From Pelorhabdus rhamnosifermentans (GTDB lineage: Bacteria; Bacillota; Negativicutes; UMGS1260): DNA of 64,000 nucleotides. How positions within the stretch are numbered: the stretch's first letter is position 1; each line of letters starts with the position of its first letter. Below the pieces are notes generated by a model. That model did not search any database, was not told where the DNA came from, and saw only the letters and a program-made list of their open reading frames with translations. Positions 1-9,943 of this stretch are shown one piece after another. The stretch is from positions 62,001 through 126,000 of the forward strand of contig NZ_JAHGVE010000008.1 in NCBI RefSeq assembly GCF_018835585.1, written 5' to 3'. The translations under genes and the position numbers were made by a program.

Positions 1-207
1 CTCGCTGCTGTTTTACGTGAAAAAGGTACAGCTGAAGTTCAAGCAGTAGGTGCAGGGGCGGTTAACCAAGCAATCAAGGCCATTGCTATTGCTCGCGGTT
101 TTGTCGCACCGAATGGAATCGATTTAGTGGCGATTCCCGCTTTTGCCGAAATTATGATTGATGGTGAGGAACGCACAGCGATTCGTTTTATTGTTGAACC
201 GCGGTAA
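1..207 (+). CDS. spoVS: Stage V sporulation protein S, 3' part
   Basis: The window opens inside this gene; 68 codons are visible and end in TAA. The translation carries the typical SpoVS core, with the stretches GAGAVNQAIKAIAIARGF and IDLVAIPAFAEI. SpoVS is a small (about 86 residue) Alba-like nucleic-acid-binding protein needed for late sporulation in Bacillus, so it argues for an endospore former. The first roughly 18 residues lie outside the window. A hairpin terminator follows directly, so it is not co-transcribed with smc. Confidence 0.95.
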   Translation, partial: LAAVLREKGTAEVQAVGAGAVNQAIKAIAIARGFVAPNGIDLVAIPAFAEIMIDGEERTAIRFIVEPR

Positions 208-220
208 AACAATCTCTGGA

Positions 221-254
221 AACCTGTTTGCGTGAGCAAGCAGGTTTTTCTTTT
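221..254 (+). terminator. Rho-independent terminator after spoVS
   Basis: AACCTGTTTGC pairs across a GTGA loop with GCAAGCAGGTT (one G-U pair) and is followed by TTTTTCTTTT. It separates spoVS from smc. Confidence 0.85.
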
Positions 255-305
255 ATTATAGGGAATAAATAATTGAACATGAAAATTTATACTAGAAAGG
301 TGTTA

Positions 306-3300
306 GTGATTCTTTTGCAGTTACACAAATTAGAGGCTTATGGTTTTAAGTCTTTTGCTGAGAAAACGGTCCTTGAACTTGGGGCAGGTGTGACTGCTAT
401 TGTCGGACCGAATGGTAGTGGTAAAAGCAATGTGGCTGATGCTATCCGCTGGGCTTTGGGTGAACAAAGCATGAAGAGCCTCCGTGGGGCAAAAAGCGAA
501 GACATTATTTTTTCCGGTAGTTCGGCAAGACGGGCTCTGGGGCTGGCGGAAGTTTCGCTGTATTTTGATAACAGTGATGGACTTCTACCTGTTGATTTTG
601 CTGAAGTAGTTATTACACGACGCATTTTTCGGTCGGGTGACAGCGAGTTTTTTATTAATAAAAGTCCTTGCCGTTTGAAAGATATTCATGAACTTTTTGC
701 TGATACAGGTGTGGGGCGTGATTCCATGATGGTTATCGGCCAAAATAAAATTGACGAAATTTTAAATGCAAAGCCGGAAGAACGTCGCCTGATTTTTGAA
801 GAAGCAGCAGGTATTATGAAATACAAACAACGTAAGCGGGACTCTGTACGCAAAATTGAGGAGACAGATAGTAATGTGACGCGTCTTGAAGATATTACTA
901 GTGAAATTGAAGGCCAATTGGGTCCGCTCAAAGACAGTGCTGTCAAGACAAAGCAGTACAATGAGCTTCATGATGAATGGCTCGCTTGTCAGGTCAGTCA
1001 ACTCTTACAGCGACTCACCAAAGCAGAACAAATCCTTGTCGGGGCGCGCAGCGATTACCAGCAATTTGCGGAGCAGGAGGTTATATTTAGTTCCAAATTG
1101 GCTGTTGCTGATACAGAGCGGGACAAGCAAACGAGTGAGTTGGCTAAGGCGGATGAAGCTTGTCGTAATGTATCTTTGCAGCTTAAGCAGATTGAAGAAG
1201 AGCTTACAAAACACGAGGCGACAGTCGGTATTCTTGATGAACGTCAGAGCCAAAACCGTCGGGAACTAGAAAGGTTAGTTGCTGATCGGACGTCTCTAGT
1301 TGATAAGACGGCTGAAAATCGGGATAAAAGTAAGCGATCCTATGCAGAATATGAGATCAAGCTGCAGGAGCAACAATCTTTACAGGACAAACTGGTTTTG
1401 CTTGAAGGGCAGCAAAAGAATGCTGAGGACGCTCAAGCTCAGTTGACGAAGCAAATTGAAACAGGGAAAGAACAAATTTTTGATTGTATGCAAGAACTTG
1501 TTTCACAGCGTAATCGATGTCGTGAGCTTGAAAAAGAGCTGCATGGTCTGGACGGACAGAAAGAAAGTCAGTCAGTTGAGGTGGCAAAAGAACAGCAACA
1601 GCTGGAAAAATTAGAAATTTTCTATCAAGAGAAAACAGCAGACCTTGCTCAGTTAAAAGCTCAGCAGCTTGCTGAAAAGGAACAGCACGTTTTATTATTA
1701 ACGAGTAAAAAAGAATTGGAACAAGAATTAGGACGCTTAAAACAGCAGGAGACACAGCTTCAACTTCGTTTAAATGACAGGTTGACACGCAAGAAGTTAC
1801 TTGTTCATATGCAGCAGGATTATGATGGTTTTGGCAAGGGGATTAAGAGCATTTTAAAAAGTGATGCGCCTTGGCGCTCTCAGGTTTTTGGGGCGGTAGC
1901 GGAGCTTATTCAAGTTCCGCCTCACCTTGTTACAGCCATTGAAATTGCCCTGGGTGGTGCGGCTCAGCACTTAATTACGGATCATGCCCAGACGGCTCAG
2001 GCGGCTATTCACTATTTAAAGAAAAATCATTTTGGGCGAGTCACTTTTTTGCCGCTCGATACGGTACAGTCCTATTCCAGGCGCGATGCGGAACGATCGT
2101 CAGCACAGGAGCAAGGGGTGCTTGGTTTTGCCAGTGAGCTTGTTACTTATGATAAGGCTTATGCTTTAGCTATGGCGCATGTATTGGGGCGAACCCTCAT
2201 TGTTGATACACTTGATCATGCCTTGGTTATTGCCAAAAAGTATCGTTATTCTTTGCGTATGGTGACTTTGGAGGGGGAACTGGTGAGTCCCGGCGGTTCT
2301 TTAACAGGCGGGAGTTCACAGCGACGGGAAAATAGCTTCATCGGACGCCAAAGTGAAATTAATCGACTGGATAGCGAAATTGAATCACAACGCCAAGTTG
2401 TTTTGGATCAGCAGCAGCAGAGTCAGGCTGCTTGTGAGCAGCTTAAGCAGTTTGACGAGAAACTGGTTCTTTGCCAAGCAGTTCTTCAGGAAAACGAAGT
2501 CAGTCAGGCACAACGACTTGTACAAAATCAACAGACTTTACAAGACATTCAGCGCATTCGTCAGTCTGTCAAAAATTTAATGACAGAAAAACAGCTTCGT
2601 GAAGAGCAAGTGAAACAGTTAGGTGCTGATCTCGTTCTTGTGCAGCAAACAGTTAGCCGCCTGGAACAAGAGGATGATGAGCGCAAGCAGACTGTTACGG
2701 CTTGGCAGGAAAAAAATAAAATTCAGCAAGCAAGTTTGGCATCCATTACGGAACAAGTGACAGGACTAAGAATAGCAATGTCTGCCTTGACACAACAGCT
2801 TCAATCTGTGGGACAGAATCGTAGGCTATATGAAGCGAACTTACGTGAAACAGAAAATCAACTCGATTTATTAATGAAGCAGCAGGATAAGGCGCAAGTC
2901 TGTCTTGATGAAACAGCCACTGAATTACTTAGAATTTCAGAACTGAAAAAACGTCTTGCAGCAGAAAAGCAGGAACAAGAATTAAAACTGCGGCAATTTG
3001 AGCAGCAAAAATTAGTTGCTTTAAGTGCTGTTGCGGCGTGTGATAAGGATGCCAAGGCCATCCACAAGCAATTACAAGAAGTACAAGGACGTAGTCACGA
3101 ACGAGAACTGCTTATAACGAAATATGATGCCGAAGTTGCTGCCTGCAATACACAGCTAGAATCGCAGTTCCAACTGACGCGTGAGACAGCACAGTCCTAT
3201 TATCAGGAGCGTCCGATTGACGAACTTCTTGCAGTAGGTAAACGTCTAGAGCGTCAAATAGCCGAACTCGGGCCTATTAATGCCGGGGCCATTGAAGAAT

Positions 3301-3872
3301 TTACGCGCCTCAAAGAACGGTATGATTTTTTGATGCAGCAAGTTGACGATTTAATTGAAGCCAAGAAGTACTTAGTGTCCATTGTTCAGGAAATGGATCA
3401 GACTATGAGTAAGCAATTTAAACAAGCGTTTGATAAAATTAATGATTATTTTCATCAAATATTTACCAAGCTATTTGGGGGTGGACAAGCTAAGCTTGTT
3501 TTAACTTCACCTCATGAACTGCTTGATACAGGCATTGATATTATTGTTCAGCCGCCAGGCAAAAAACAGCAGTATTTATCACTGTTTTCGGGTGGGGAGC
3601 GATCATTAACAGTCATTGCATTACTATTTAGTTTCTTAAGTTATCGACCCGCGCCATTTTGCATGGTTGATGAAATTGATGCGGCTCTCGATGAAGCGAA
3701 TGTCACGAGGTTTAGTGAATTTTTAAAAGAATATGCGGAAAATACGCAATTTATTGTTGTTACGCATCGAAAGGGAACGATGGAAATTGCCGATGTCCTT
3801 CATGGTATTACCATGGAAGAATCAGGTGTTTCCAAACTTCTATCCGTTAAATTTGCTAAGCAAGTAGGCTAA
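306..3872 (+). CDS. smc: Chromosome segregation SMC ATPase
   Basis: Structural maintenance of chromosomes protein, the condensin ATPase that with ScpA and ScpB compacts and resolves the nucleoid. About 1190 residues, the usual bacterial length. The N-terminal head has GFKSFAEKT and the Walker A GPNGSGKSN near residue 35. Two long Gln/Glu-rich coiled coils flank a hinge near residues 500-660. The C-terminal head has the signature FSGGERSLTVIAL and Walker B CMVDEIDAALDEAN. The frame is open upstream to a TTG at 273. I prefer GTG 306, because AGAAAGG lies just before it; TTG 315 is also possible and gives the canonical beginning MQLHKLEAYGFKSF. ftsY follows 13 nt later, as in many Firmicutes. 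Confidence 0.97.
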   Translation: MILLQLHKLEAYGFKSFAEKTVLELGAGVTAIVGPNGSGKSNVADAIRWALGEQSMKSLRGAKSEDIIFSGSSARRALGLAEVSLYFDNSDGLLPVDFAEVVITRRIFRSGDSEFFINKSPCRLKDIHELFADTGVGRDSMMVIGQNKIDEILNAKPEERRLIFEEAAGIMKYKQRKRDSVRKIEETDSNVTRLEDITSEIEGQLGPLKDSAVKTKQYNELHDEWLACQVSQLLQRLTKAEQILVGARSDYQQFAEQEVIFSSKLAVADTERDKQTSELAKADEACRNVSLQLKQIEEELTKHEATVGILDERQSQNRRELERLVADRTSLVDKTAENRDKSKRSYAEYEIKLQEQQSLQDKLVLLEGQQKNAEDAQAQLTKQIETGKEQIFDCMQELVSQRNRCRELEKELHGLDGQKESQSVEVAKEQQQLEKLEIFYQEKTADLAQLKAQQLAEKEQHVLLLTSKKELEQELGRLKQQETQLQLRLNDRLTRKKLLVHMQQDYDGFGKGIKSILKSDAPWRSQVFGAVAELIQVPPHLVTAIEIALGGAAQHLITDHAQTAQAAIHYLKKNHFGRVTFLPLDTVQSYSRRDAERSSAQEQGVLGFASELVTYDKAYALAMAHVLGRTLIVDTLDHALVIAKKYRYSLRMVTLEGELVSPGGSLTGGSSQRRENSFIGRQSEINRLDSEIESQRQVVLDQQQQSQAACEQLKQFDEKLVLCQAVLQENEVSQAQRLVQNQQTLQDIQRIRQSVKNLMTEKQLREEQVKQLGADLVLVQQTVSRLEQEDDERKQTVTAWQEKNKIQQASLASITEQVTGLRIAMSALTQQLQSVGQNRRLYEANLRETENQLDLLMKQQDKAQVCLDETATELLRISELKKRLAAEKQEQELKLRQFEQQKLVALSAVAACDKDAKAIHKQLQEVQGRSHERELLITKYDAEVAACNTQLESQFQLTRETAQSYYQERPIDELLAVGKRLERQIAELGPINAGAIEEFTRLKERYDFLMQQVDDLIEAKKYLVSIVQEMDQTMSKQFKQAFDKINDYFHQIFTKLFGGGQAKLVLTSPHELLDTGIDIIVQPPGKKQQYLSLFSGGERSLTVIALLFSFLSYRPAPFCMVDEIDAALDEANVTRFSEFLKEYAENTQFIVVTHRKGTMEIADVLHGITMEESGVSKLLSVKFAKQVG

Positions 3873-3885
3873 AGGGGAGTTACAG

Positions 3886-4803
3886 ATGGGCTTTTTTGAT
3901 AAATTGAAAACAGGTCTAGACAAGACACGCAAGAATTTTACAAATAAAATTGATCAACTGATTACAGGTTATGCACAAATTGATGAAGAATTTCTGGAAG
4001 AGTTAGAAGCTGTGCTCATTTCGGCTGATGTAGGTATAAAAACAACGATGATTCTGATGGATAAGGTCCGTCAAGGCATTAAAAACAAGGAAATTAATAG
4101 CCCCGATGATTTAAAACCTTTTTTGCGGCAGGAACTTACCCAGTTTCTTATTGAGGGGGTGGAACCACTTCAATTGGCTGAAAATCCACCTACAGTTATT
4201 CTTGTTGTGGGTGTCAATGGTGTAGGGAAAACAACGACAATCGGTAAATTGGCGCACTATTACAAAGAGCAGGGAAAAAAGGTGCTGCTTGCAGCTGCTG
4301 ATACCTTTCGGGCGGCAGCTGTAGAGCAACTGGAAATCTGGAGCGATCGCAGCCACGTCGATATTGTCAAACATGAAGAAGGAGCTGATCCTGCGGCTGT
4401 AGTGTATGATGCCGTTCAAGCTGCCAAGGCACGTAAAACAGATATTGTGATTATCGATACAGCTGGCCGACTTCATACGAAATCCAATCTTATGGAAGAA
4501 CTAAAAAAGATGTGTCGTGTCGTCAATCGTGAAATTCCGGGAGCGCCTCATGAAACATTGTTAGTTCTTGATGCGACAACTGGTCAAAATGCGATTAACC
4601 AGGCCAAAATATTTGGTGAAGCAGCAGGAGTGACAGGTGTCGTTTTAACAAAGCTTGATGGAACAGCAAAAGGCGGCGTTGTCATTGCTATCAAAACAGA
4701 GCTCCAAATTCCAGTGAAATGGATTGGCGTGGGCGAGGGTGTTAGTGACCTCAGGCCCTTTAATCCCGAAGAATTTGCGTCAGCATTATTTCCTGACAAG
4801 TAA
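3886..4803 (+). CDS. ftsY: Signal recognition particle receptor FtsY
   Basis: SRP receptor GTPase that docks ribosome-SRP complexes at the membrane. 305 residues: a short N domain without the long acidic A domain of enterobacterial FtsY, then the G domain. G1 is GVNGVGKTTT near residues 109-118, DTAGRLH is near 191, and TKLDGTAKGG is near 248. SD AGGGGAG precedes the ATG. It is 13 nt from smc and probably shares its transcript. Confidence 0.97.
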   Translation: MGFFDKLKTGLDKTRKNFTNKIDQLITGYAQIDEEFLEELEAVLISADVGIKTTMILMDKVRQGIKNKEINSPDDLKPFLRQELTQFLIEGVEPLQLAENPPTVILVVGVNGVGKTTTIGKLAHYYKEQGKKVLLAAADTFRAAAVEQLEIWSDRSHVDIVKHEEGADPAAVVYDAVQAAKARKTDIVIIDTAGRLHTKSNLMEELKKMCRVVNREIPGAPHETLLVLDATTGQNAINQAKIFGEAAGVTGVVLTKLDGTAKGGVVIAIKTELQIPVKWIGVGEGVSDLRPFNPEEFASALFPDK

Positions 4804-4808
4804 AAAAC

Positions 4809-4836
4809 TTGACAGCTGCTTGGATTGTGATATAAT
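4809..4836 (+). promoter_or_regulatory. Sigma-A type promoter for ylxM-ffh operon
   Basis: TTGACA at 4809-4814 and TATAAT at 4831-4836 with a 16-nt spacer, between ftsY and ylxM. Both hexamers match the consensus perfectly. It would start the ylxM-ffh-rpsP-khpA-ylqD-rimM-trmD transcript. Confidence 0.75.
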
Positions 4837-4890
4837 AGCCAAGGTAAAGGTATTCTACTTGTCAGCATTTCTGACAGAAGGTGATGTTTT

Positions 4891-5229
4891 TTGTTAGACA
4901 AGGTGCTGAAAATTAGCGCGCTTTACGATTTTTATGGTGCTCTATTGACTGAAAAACAGCAAACTTCTTTGGAACTGCATTATTTCCAAGATCTTTCGTT
5001 GTCGGAAATTGCTGAGCAACTCGAAGTTTCACGTCAGGCTGTTTATGATTTGTTAAAACGAGCTGAACAAATTTTAGATGAGCACGAAGAAAAATTACAG
5101 CTTGTTGCACGACATCACGAAGAGAGACAGTTGCTTAGAGAAGTCTTTCAGCTTTTAGATCAGTCGCAGCTGGCTGATGTTGAAGTGGTCCAAGTAGCAA
5201 AAAATAAATTAAAACGTCTAATTGAGTAA
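4891..5229 (+). CDS. ylxM: YlxM family SRP-associated DNA-binding-like protein
   Basis: 112-residue helix-turn-helix protein of the YlxM (UPF0122) family, which is encoded next to ffh throughout Firmicutes and is linked to SRP function. The recognition segment LSLSEIAEQLEVSRQAVYDLLKR resembles sigma region 4. TTG start, with GAAGGTGATG upstream as SD. It ends 18 nt before ffh. Confidence 0.93.
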   Translation: MLDKVLKISALYDFYGALLTEKQQTSLELHYFQDLSLSEIAEQLEVSRQAVYDLLKRAEQILDEHEEKLQLVARHHEERQLLREVFQLLDQSQLADVEVVQVAKNKLKRLIE

Positions 5230-5247
5230 AATGTAAGGAGACGTCTC

Positions 5248-6594
5248 ATGATATTTGAAGGATTAGCAGATAAACTTCAGGCAACTTTTCAAAAATTACG
5301 CGGTCACGGTAAGTTATCTGAGGCTGATGTCAATGAAGCGATGCGTGAAGTACGCATGGCACTTCTTGAGGCCGATGTGAATTTTAAAGTAGTAAAAGAT
5401 TTTGTTGCCAAAGTCAAGGAACGTTCCGTCGGTCAAGAAGTGATGGAAAGCTTAACACCGGCACAATTTGTTATAAAAATTGTTCATGATGAACTGACTC
5501 AGCTAATGGGTGGAACACAAAGTCGGATTGCCATTTCTTCCCGTCCGCCGACAGTTATTATGCTTGTTGGTTTACAAGGTGCAGGTAAAACAACAACAGC
5601 AGGTAAATTGGCCTTGACATTGAAAAAGCAAGGTAAGCGGCCACTGCTTGTTGCAGGTGACGTTTATCGTCCGGCAGCAATTAAACAGCTTGAGGTTGTT
5701 GGTAAACAAGTGGATACGCCTGTTTTCACACTTGGTGATAAGGTAAGCCCTGTTGAGATTGCCAAACAAGCCATTGATCATGCACTTGCTTATTTAAATG
5801 ATGTAGTCATTGTGGATACGGCAGGGCGGCTGCACATTAACGAAGAATTAATGAATGAACTGAAGCAAATTAAGCAACAGGTGAAGCCTCATGAAATTTT
5901 GCTTGTTGTGGATGCCATGACAGGGCAGGATGCGGTCAATGTAGCACAGAATTTTGATCAAGACCTAGGTCTTGACGGGGTCATTTTAACGAAGCTTGAT
6001 GGCGATGCGCGTGGTGGTGCAGCCCTTTCAATTAAAGCCGTTACAGGCAAACCTATTAAATTTACTGGTATGGGCGAAAAATTGGATGCTTTGGAACCTT
6101 TTTATCCTGAACGCATGTCGTCGCGTATTCTGGGCATGGGTGATGTGCTGAGTTTGATTGAAAAGGCGCAAGAAAACATTGATATAGATAAAGCCAAGGC
6201 GCTGGAAAAAAAGTTGCGTAAAGAAGACTTTACGCTAGATGATTTTCTTGAACAGATGCAGCAAGTTAGGAAACTTGGCTCGATGGAACAAATTTTAGGT
6301 ATGATTCCTGGGATGGGAAGCCTAAAAAACAAGCTCAAAGGTGCCGAGTTTGATGAGAAAGAACTGAAGCATATTGAAGCCATTATTTATTCAATGACAC
6401 CAAAGGAACGGAAAACACCCGCCGTTATTAATGGCAGTCGTCGTAAACGCATTGCTACAGGCAGTGGAACCCGTGTACAAGAAGTCAATCGATTGCTAAA
6501 GCAATTCGCCGATGCGAAAAAGATGATGAAGGGTTTTGCAAAAATGAAATCAGGCAATAAGAAGATGCCTTTTAAAATGCCATTCCTGCAATAG
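5248..6594 (+). CDS. ffh: Signal recognition particle protein Ffh (SRP54)
   Basis: SRP GTPase that binds signal peptides and 4.5S/6S scRNA. 448 residues, normal length. N domain, then G1 GLQGAGKTTTAGKLA near residue 108, VDTAGRLH near 190 and TKLDGDARGG near 247. The methionine-rich M domain follows from about residue 300, with MEQILGMIPGMG and a basic tail rich in Met and Lys. SD AAGGAGAC precedes the ATG. Confidence 0.97.
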   Translation: MIFEGLADKLQATFQKLRGHGKLSEADVNEAMREVRMALLEADVNFKVVKDFVAKVKERSVGQEVMESLTPAQFVIKIVHDELTQLMGGTQSRIAISSRPPTVIMLVGLQGAGKTTTAGKLALTLKKQGKRPLLVAGDVYRPAAIKQLEVVGKQVDTPVFTLGDKVSPVEIAKQAIDHALAYLNDVVIVDTAGRLHINEELMNELKQIKQQVKPHEILLVVDAMTGQDAVNVAQNFDQDLGLDGVILTKLDGDARGGAALSIKAVTGKPIKFTGMGEKLDALEPFYPERMSSRILGMGDVLSLIEKAQENIDIDKAKALEKKLRKEDFTLDDFLEQMQQVRKLGSMEQILGMIPGMGSLKNKLKGAEFDEKELKHIEAIIYSMTPKERKTPAVINGSRRKRIATGSGTRVQEVNRLLKQFADAKKMMKGFAKMKSGNKKMPFKMPFLQ

Positions 6595-6647
6595 CAGTGG
6601 AATAGAATAAAGTTTTTGTGATATTTTATAAAGGAGGTGATTTTGTT

Positions 6648-6929
6648 ATGGCAGTTAAAATTCGTTTAAAACGTCTGGGTGCAAAGAAAAGCCCTTTTTA
6701 TCGTGTAGTTGTTGCTGATTCTCATTTTCCACGTGATGGCCGTCAAATTGAAACAATTGGTCAGTACGATTCCACCATGCAACCTGCTATCATTAAAATT
6801 GATGAAGAAAAAGCGATTGAATGGTTAAGCAAAGGTGCTCAACCGACTGATACAGTAAAATCTTTGTTCAGCAAATTGGGTATTATGAAGAAGTGGGATG
6901 AACTGAAGCGTTCTAAGAAAGAGGCGTAA
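6648..6929 (+). CDS. rpsP: 30S ribosomal protein S16
   Basis: 93 residues starting [19 protein letters not shown], the invariant S16 N-terminus. ATG 6648 is set by the strong SD AAGGAGGTGA at 6631-6640; the frame is open upstream without a better start. It follows ffh as in Bacillus. Confidence 0.98.
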   Translation: MAVKIRLKRLGAKKSPFYRVVVADSHFPRDGRQIETIGQYDSTMQPAIIKIDEEKAIEWLSKGAQPTDTVKSLFSKLGIMKKWDELKRSKKEA

Positions 6930-6933
6930 GTCA

Positions 6934-7164
6934 ATGACTGATTTAATAGAAGTTATCGCCAAAGCCTTAGTAAGAAATCCCGACAAAGTCAGTGTGACCG
7001 AATCGGTCGATAATGAAATCCTTATTTATAAGCTCCATGTGGCAGCGGAAGATATGGGAAAAATTATCGGAAAACAGGGACGGATTGCGAAAGCACTTCG
7101 TACTGTCGTGAAAGCGGCTGCCTCGCGGGAAAATAAAAAAGTGATGGTTGAAATCATTGAGTGA
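6934..7164 (+). CDS. khpA: KH-domain RNA-binding protein KhpA
   Basis: 76 residues with a single type II KH fold. The core is GKIIGKQGRIAKALRTVVKAAA, including the GxxG loop. In Gram-positives KhpA (YlqC) pairs with KhpB/Jag as an RNA chaperone affecting cell size and sRNAs. It is 4 nt after rpsP, the conserved position. Confidence 0.95.
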   Translation: MTDLIEVIAKALVRNPDKVSVTESVDNEILIYKLHVAAEDMGKIIGKQGRIAKALRTVVKAAASRENKKVMVEIIE

Positions 7165-7177
7165 GGTGGCGTTTGTC

Positions 7178-7594
7178 ATGGATCAAGCACAACAAGTGAC
7201 GCTGAAGTGCCCAGTAACCATAAAAGCCAAAGTAACAGAAAACTTAAAAAAGCAATTGACAAGTGATATCGAGGAAGCCATTAAACGGGCGGATACGGAA
7301 TTGCAGCAAATTGATTTCCAGGGGAAACGGGCGCTTGCTGAGCAAGCCAAGCAGGATGCACAGGGATTAGTTGGCCTGCGTCAGCAAATCAATGCAGAAA
7401 TGCAAAAACGCATCGATTTCAAAGCACAAATGGAAGCGAAGTTAAAAGAAACAACCGAGCTCGAAATTGGTGTAGAAATCGTTCAAGGAACATTGGAACA
7501 ATTTGTAACACTTGGAATGGGCGATGATTTAAATCAAGCCATGTCAACTGAGATATTGCTTGAAGACGGCAAAATTATTGCCTTGCGAAGTTAA
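7178..7594 (+). CDS. ylqD: YlqD family protein
   Basis: 138-residue conserved protein of unknown function, between khpA and rimM as in Bacillus ylqD. Highly charged and helical in the middle, with many Lys, Gln and Glu, probably a coiled coil (residues about 25-95), then a short hydrophobic beta-like C-terminus. ATG 7178 follows GAGGTGGCG. It ends 1 nt before rimM. Confidence 0.85.
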   Translation: MDQAQQVTLKCPVTIKAKVTENLKKQLTSDIEEAIKRADTELQQIDFQGKRALAEQAKQDAQGLVGLRQQINAEMQKRIDFKAQMEAKLKETTELEIGVEIVQGTLEQFVTLGMGDDLNQAMSTEILLEDGKIIALRS

Positions 7595-7595
7595 G

Positions 7596-8114
7596 ATGAT
7601 GAAAAATTTGATAGCTGTAGGAAAAGTTATTGCCCCGCACGGTGTGCGGGGTGAACTTCGTATCATGCCTCTAACGGATTTCCCTGACCGATTTGAGCAG
7701 TTAAGTTCCCTGTTACTTGAGGATGAGAAGTCACTCACGATTGCTCAAGTAAGATATCATAAGCAGTATGTTTTGTTAAAATTTAAAGGCCTTGATTCGC
7801 GTAATGATATTGAGTGGCTCAGCGGAAAAATTCTTTATATTCCACGCGATCAAGTTATGCCTTTGTCTGAAGGCCAGTATTATCAGTTCGATTTACTTGG
7901 TCTTGAGGTTTTTACTGAAGACGAACAGTATTTAGGTAAACTGACAGATATTCTGGAGACAGGCAGTAATGATGTTTATGTCATTGAACAGGAACAGTCA
8001 GGTAGTAAGCCGTTACTTATTCCCGCCTTGAAAAAAGTTGTGAAGAAGATTGATCTTGAGAATAAAAAAATGATCGTAGTCTTGCAGGAAGAATGGGATG
8101 ACCATGCGCATTGA
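7596..8114 (+). CDS. rimM: 16S rRNA processing protein RimM
   Basis: 30S maturation factor that binds S19. The N-terminus [20 protein letters not shown] is diagnostic. The RimM N domain (about 1-85) is followed by a PRC-barrel (about 95-165) with [19 protein letters not shown]. The start is ATG 7596 or 7599; SD is weak (GCGAAG), so translation may be coupled to ylqD, whose stop is 1 nt upstream. Confidence 0.96.
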   Translation: MMKNLIAVGKVIAPHGVRGELRIMPLTDFPDRFEQLSSLLLEDEKSLTIAQVRYHKQYVLLKFKGLDSRNDIEWLSGKILYIPRDQVMPLSEGQYYQFDLLGLEVFTEDEQYLGKLTDILETGSNDVYVIEQEQSGSKPLLIPALKKVVKKIDLENKKMIVVLQEEWDDHAH

Positions 8115-8853
8115 TATTGTTTCACTCTTTCCAGAGATGTTTGATGGGCCTTTGGGCCATAGTATAATCAAGCGTGCTCGTGATGCGGCATTATTAGACA
8201 TTGTCATTACGAATCCTCGCATCTTTACAGAAGATAAACATCATATTGTCGATGATATGCCTTTTGGCGGCGGTGCCGGCATGGTCATGAAGCCTGACCC
8301 GATCTTTCGGGCTGTCCAAAGTCTGTGCGGGGAGACACTCCCTTCTAAGCGGCGGATAATTCTTATGTGTCCAAGTGGTCAGCCCTTTACTCAGGAGAAA
8401 GCCAAGGAACTTGCCACATTCGATCAATTGATCTTCGTTTGTGGTCACTACGAAGGTGTGGACGAGCGGGTTCGCAAATACCTTGTTGATGAATGTATTT
8501 CTATTGGCGATTATGTACTCACTGGCGGTGAGCTTCCGGCCATGGTTATTACGGATACTGTATCGCGGATGATTCCCGGCGTTCTTGGCGCACCCGAGGG
8601 GGCAGAAGAGGATTCTTTTTATCATGGTCTCTTGGAATATCCACAATATACGCGTCCCCGTGAATTTGAAGGAATGACAGTGCCTGACATCCTTCTTTCT
8701 GGTGATCATGCGAAAATTGCGCGTTGGCGTCGGAAAGAATCCCTTCGCCTGACGCTACAAAAACGGCCTGATTTATTAAAATCTGCTGAACTTTTGGACA
8801 CGGATCGACGCTTGCTGCGAGAAATAGAACAGGAAGGCGGCGACGAAGAGTGA
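8098..8853 (+). CDS. trmD: tRNA (guanine-N1)-methyltransferase TrmD
   Basis: SPOUT methyltransferase making m1G37 in tRNAs. 251 residues. The trefoil-knot motifs [11 protein letters not shown] and [17 protein letters not shown] bind AdoMet, and [14 protein letters not shown] lies in the N-terminal half. It overlaps the end of rimM by 17 nt (11 nt if ATG 8104 is used). SD is GGAAGAATGGG inside rimM. Confidence 0.97.
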   Translation: MTMRIDIVSLFPEMFDGPLGHSIIKRARDAALLDIVITNPRIFTEDKHHIVDDMPFGGGAGMVMKPDPIFRAVQSLCGETLPSKRRIILMCPSGQPFTQEKAKELATFDQLIFVCGHYEGVDERVRKYLVDECISIGDYVLTGGELPAMVITDTVSRMIPGVLGAPEGAEEDSFYHGLLEYPQYTRPREFEGMTVPDILLSGDHAKIARWRRKESLRLTLQKRPDLLKSAELLDTDRRLLREIEQEGGDEE

Positions 8854-9434
8854 GTAAGACCTATATTGGACTGGTGCATTATCCCATTTATAACCGCAAT
8901 AACGAAGTCGTAACAACCGCCATTGCTAATTTTGATATTCATGATTTAGCCCGTACATCACGGACCTATAATATTAAAAATTATTTTATTATCCATCCGC
9001 TGGAAAGTCAGATTCGCTTGGCTCAAGATGTCATGGATTACTGGAAAACGGGTGTTGGCAGTAAGTATAATTTGGATCGTAAAGAAGCTTTTACAACGGT
9101 TGAAACAGTGCCTGACATAGAGGCGGCTGTGGATCAGATTACTGCCAAGGAACAGGCTCGTCCCATTGTTGTTACAACAGATGCTAGGATTTATCCCAAT
9201 ACGATTTCTTATGGTCATTTGCGCGAAAAAATTGCTCAGAATGATCATCCTTGCTTATTGTTGTTTGGGACAGGTTTTGGTTTAGAAAAGACCATGATGA
9301 ATCAATTTGATTATATTTTGGAACCCATTTATGGTGGTGGTGAATATAATCATCTTCCGGTACGGGCGGCTGTTGCTATCATACTGGATCGATTACTTGG
9401 AGAAGCTTGGTGGCAGGCGGGAAATACAGATTGA
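8850..9434 (+). CDS. SAM-dependent RNA methyltransferase (TrmD-linked family)
   Basis: 194-residue protein of the bacterial RNA methyltransferase family found next to trmD in Clostridia and Negativicutes. It has a SPOUT-like C-terminal part, with [21 protein letters not shown] and a [24 protein letters not shown] knot-like end. GTG start overlaps the trmD stop (GTGA). The RNA substrate cannot be told from sequence. No SD stronger than GAAGGCGGCGACGA is seen, so coupling to trmD is likely. Confidence 0.85.
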   Translation: MSKTYIGLVHYPIYNRNNEVVTTAIANFDIHDLARTSRTYNIKNYFIIHPLESQIRLAQDVMDYWKTGVGSKYNLDRKEAFTTVETVPDIEAAVDQITAKEQARPIVVTTDARIYPNTISYGHLREKIAQNDHPCLLLFGTGFGLEKTMMNQFDYILEPIYGGGEYNHLPVRAAVAIILDRLLGEAWWQAGNTD

Positions 9435-9530
9435 TTTTTTTTTGTAAATAGGATATAATAAGTTTTGTGTAAAATGGATGGTCCTCTGCTTGACGAAGGC
9501 ACGAACATCTAATTAAGGAGGAAATTACAA
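9431..9530 (+). promoter_or_regulatory. rplS promoter and leader
   Basis: TTGATT at 9431-9436 and TATAAT at 9454-9459 with a 17-nt spacer, overlapping the stop of the preceding gene. The roughly 65-nt leader before rplS could hold an L19 autoregulatory leader as known in Firmicutes, but I could not confirm the fold by eye. AAGGAGGAAATTACAA is the rplS SD. Confidence 0.55.
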
Positions 9531-9872
9531 ATGAATATTATTCAAGCTTTAGAACAAGAACAACTTCGCCAAGACATTCCGGTTTTTCGTCCGGGAGATA
9601 CGGTTCGTGTCCATGTAAAAGTAGTCGAGGGTACACGGGAACGTATTCAGTTATTTGAAGGTGTTGTGATTAATCGTAAAAGTGGTGGCGTTCGTGAAAC
9701 ATTCACAGTAAGACGTATTTCTTACGGCGTGGGTGTAGAACGTACTTTCCCAGTGCATTCCCCTCGGATTGATAAAATTGAAGTGGTTCGTAAAGGTATT
9801 GTTCGTCGGGCAAAATTGTATTATTTACGTAGTTTAACTGGTAAAGCAGCTCGCATTAAAGAAAAACGCTAA
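9531..9872 (+). CDS. rplS: 50S ribosomal protein L19
   Basis: 113 residues. The motifs [40 protein letters not shown] and [17 protein letters not shown] are L19 signatures. It has its own promoter and a strong terminator, so it can be expressed separately from the trmD operon. Confidence 0.98.
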   Translation: MNIIQALEQEQLRQDIPVFRPGDTVRVHVKVVEGTRERIQLFEGVVINRKSGGVRETFTVRRISYGVGVERTFPVHSPRIDKIEVVRKGIVRRAKLYYLRSLTGKAARIKEKR

Positions 9873-9875
9873 TCT

Positions 9876-9902
9876 AAAAGGGACTGATATCAGTCCCTTT
9901 TG
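9876..9902 (+). terminator. Terminator after rplS
   Basis: AAAAGGGACTGATATCAGTCCCTTTT is a near-perfect self-complementary hairpin directly after rplS, ending in a T run. Confidence 0.9.
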
Positions 9903-9943
9903 TTTCATTATTTTCATTGGCAAATTGCGTGAGGAGGTTTTTT

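Noticed and set aside
762-1269. Overlapping open frames on both strands inside smc
   Set aside because: They lack SD sites and family motifs and lie within a strongly supported gene.
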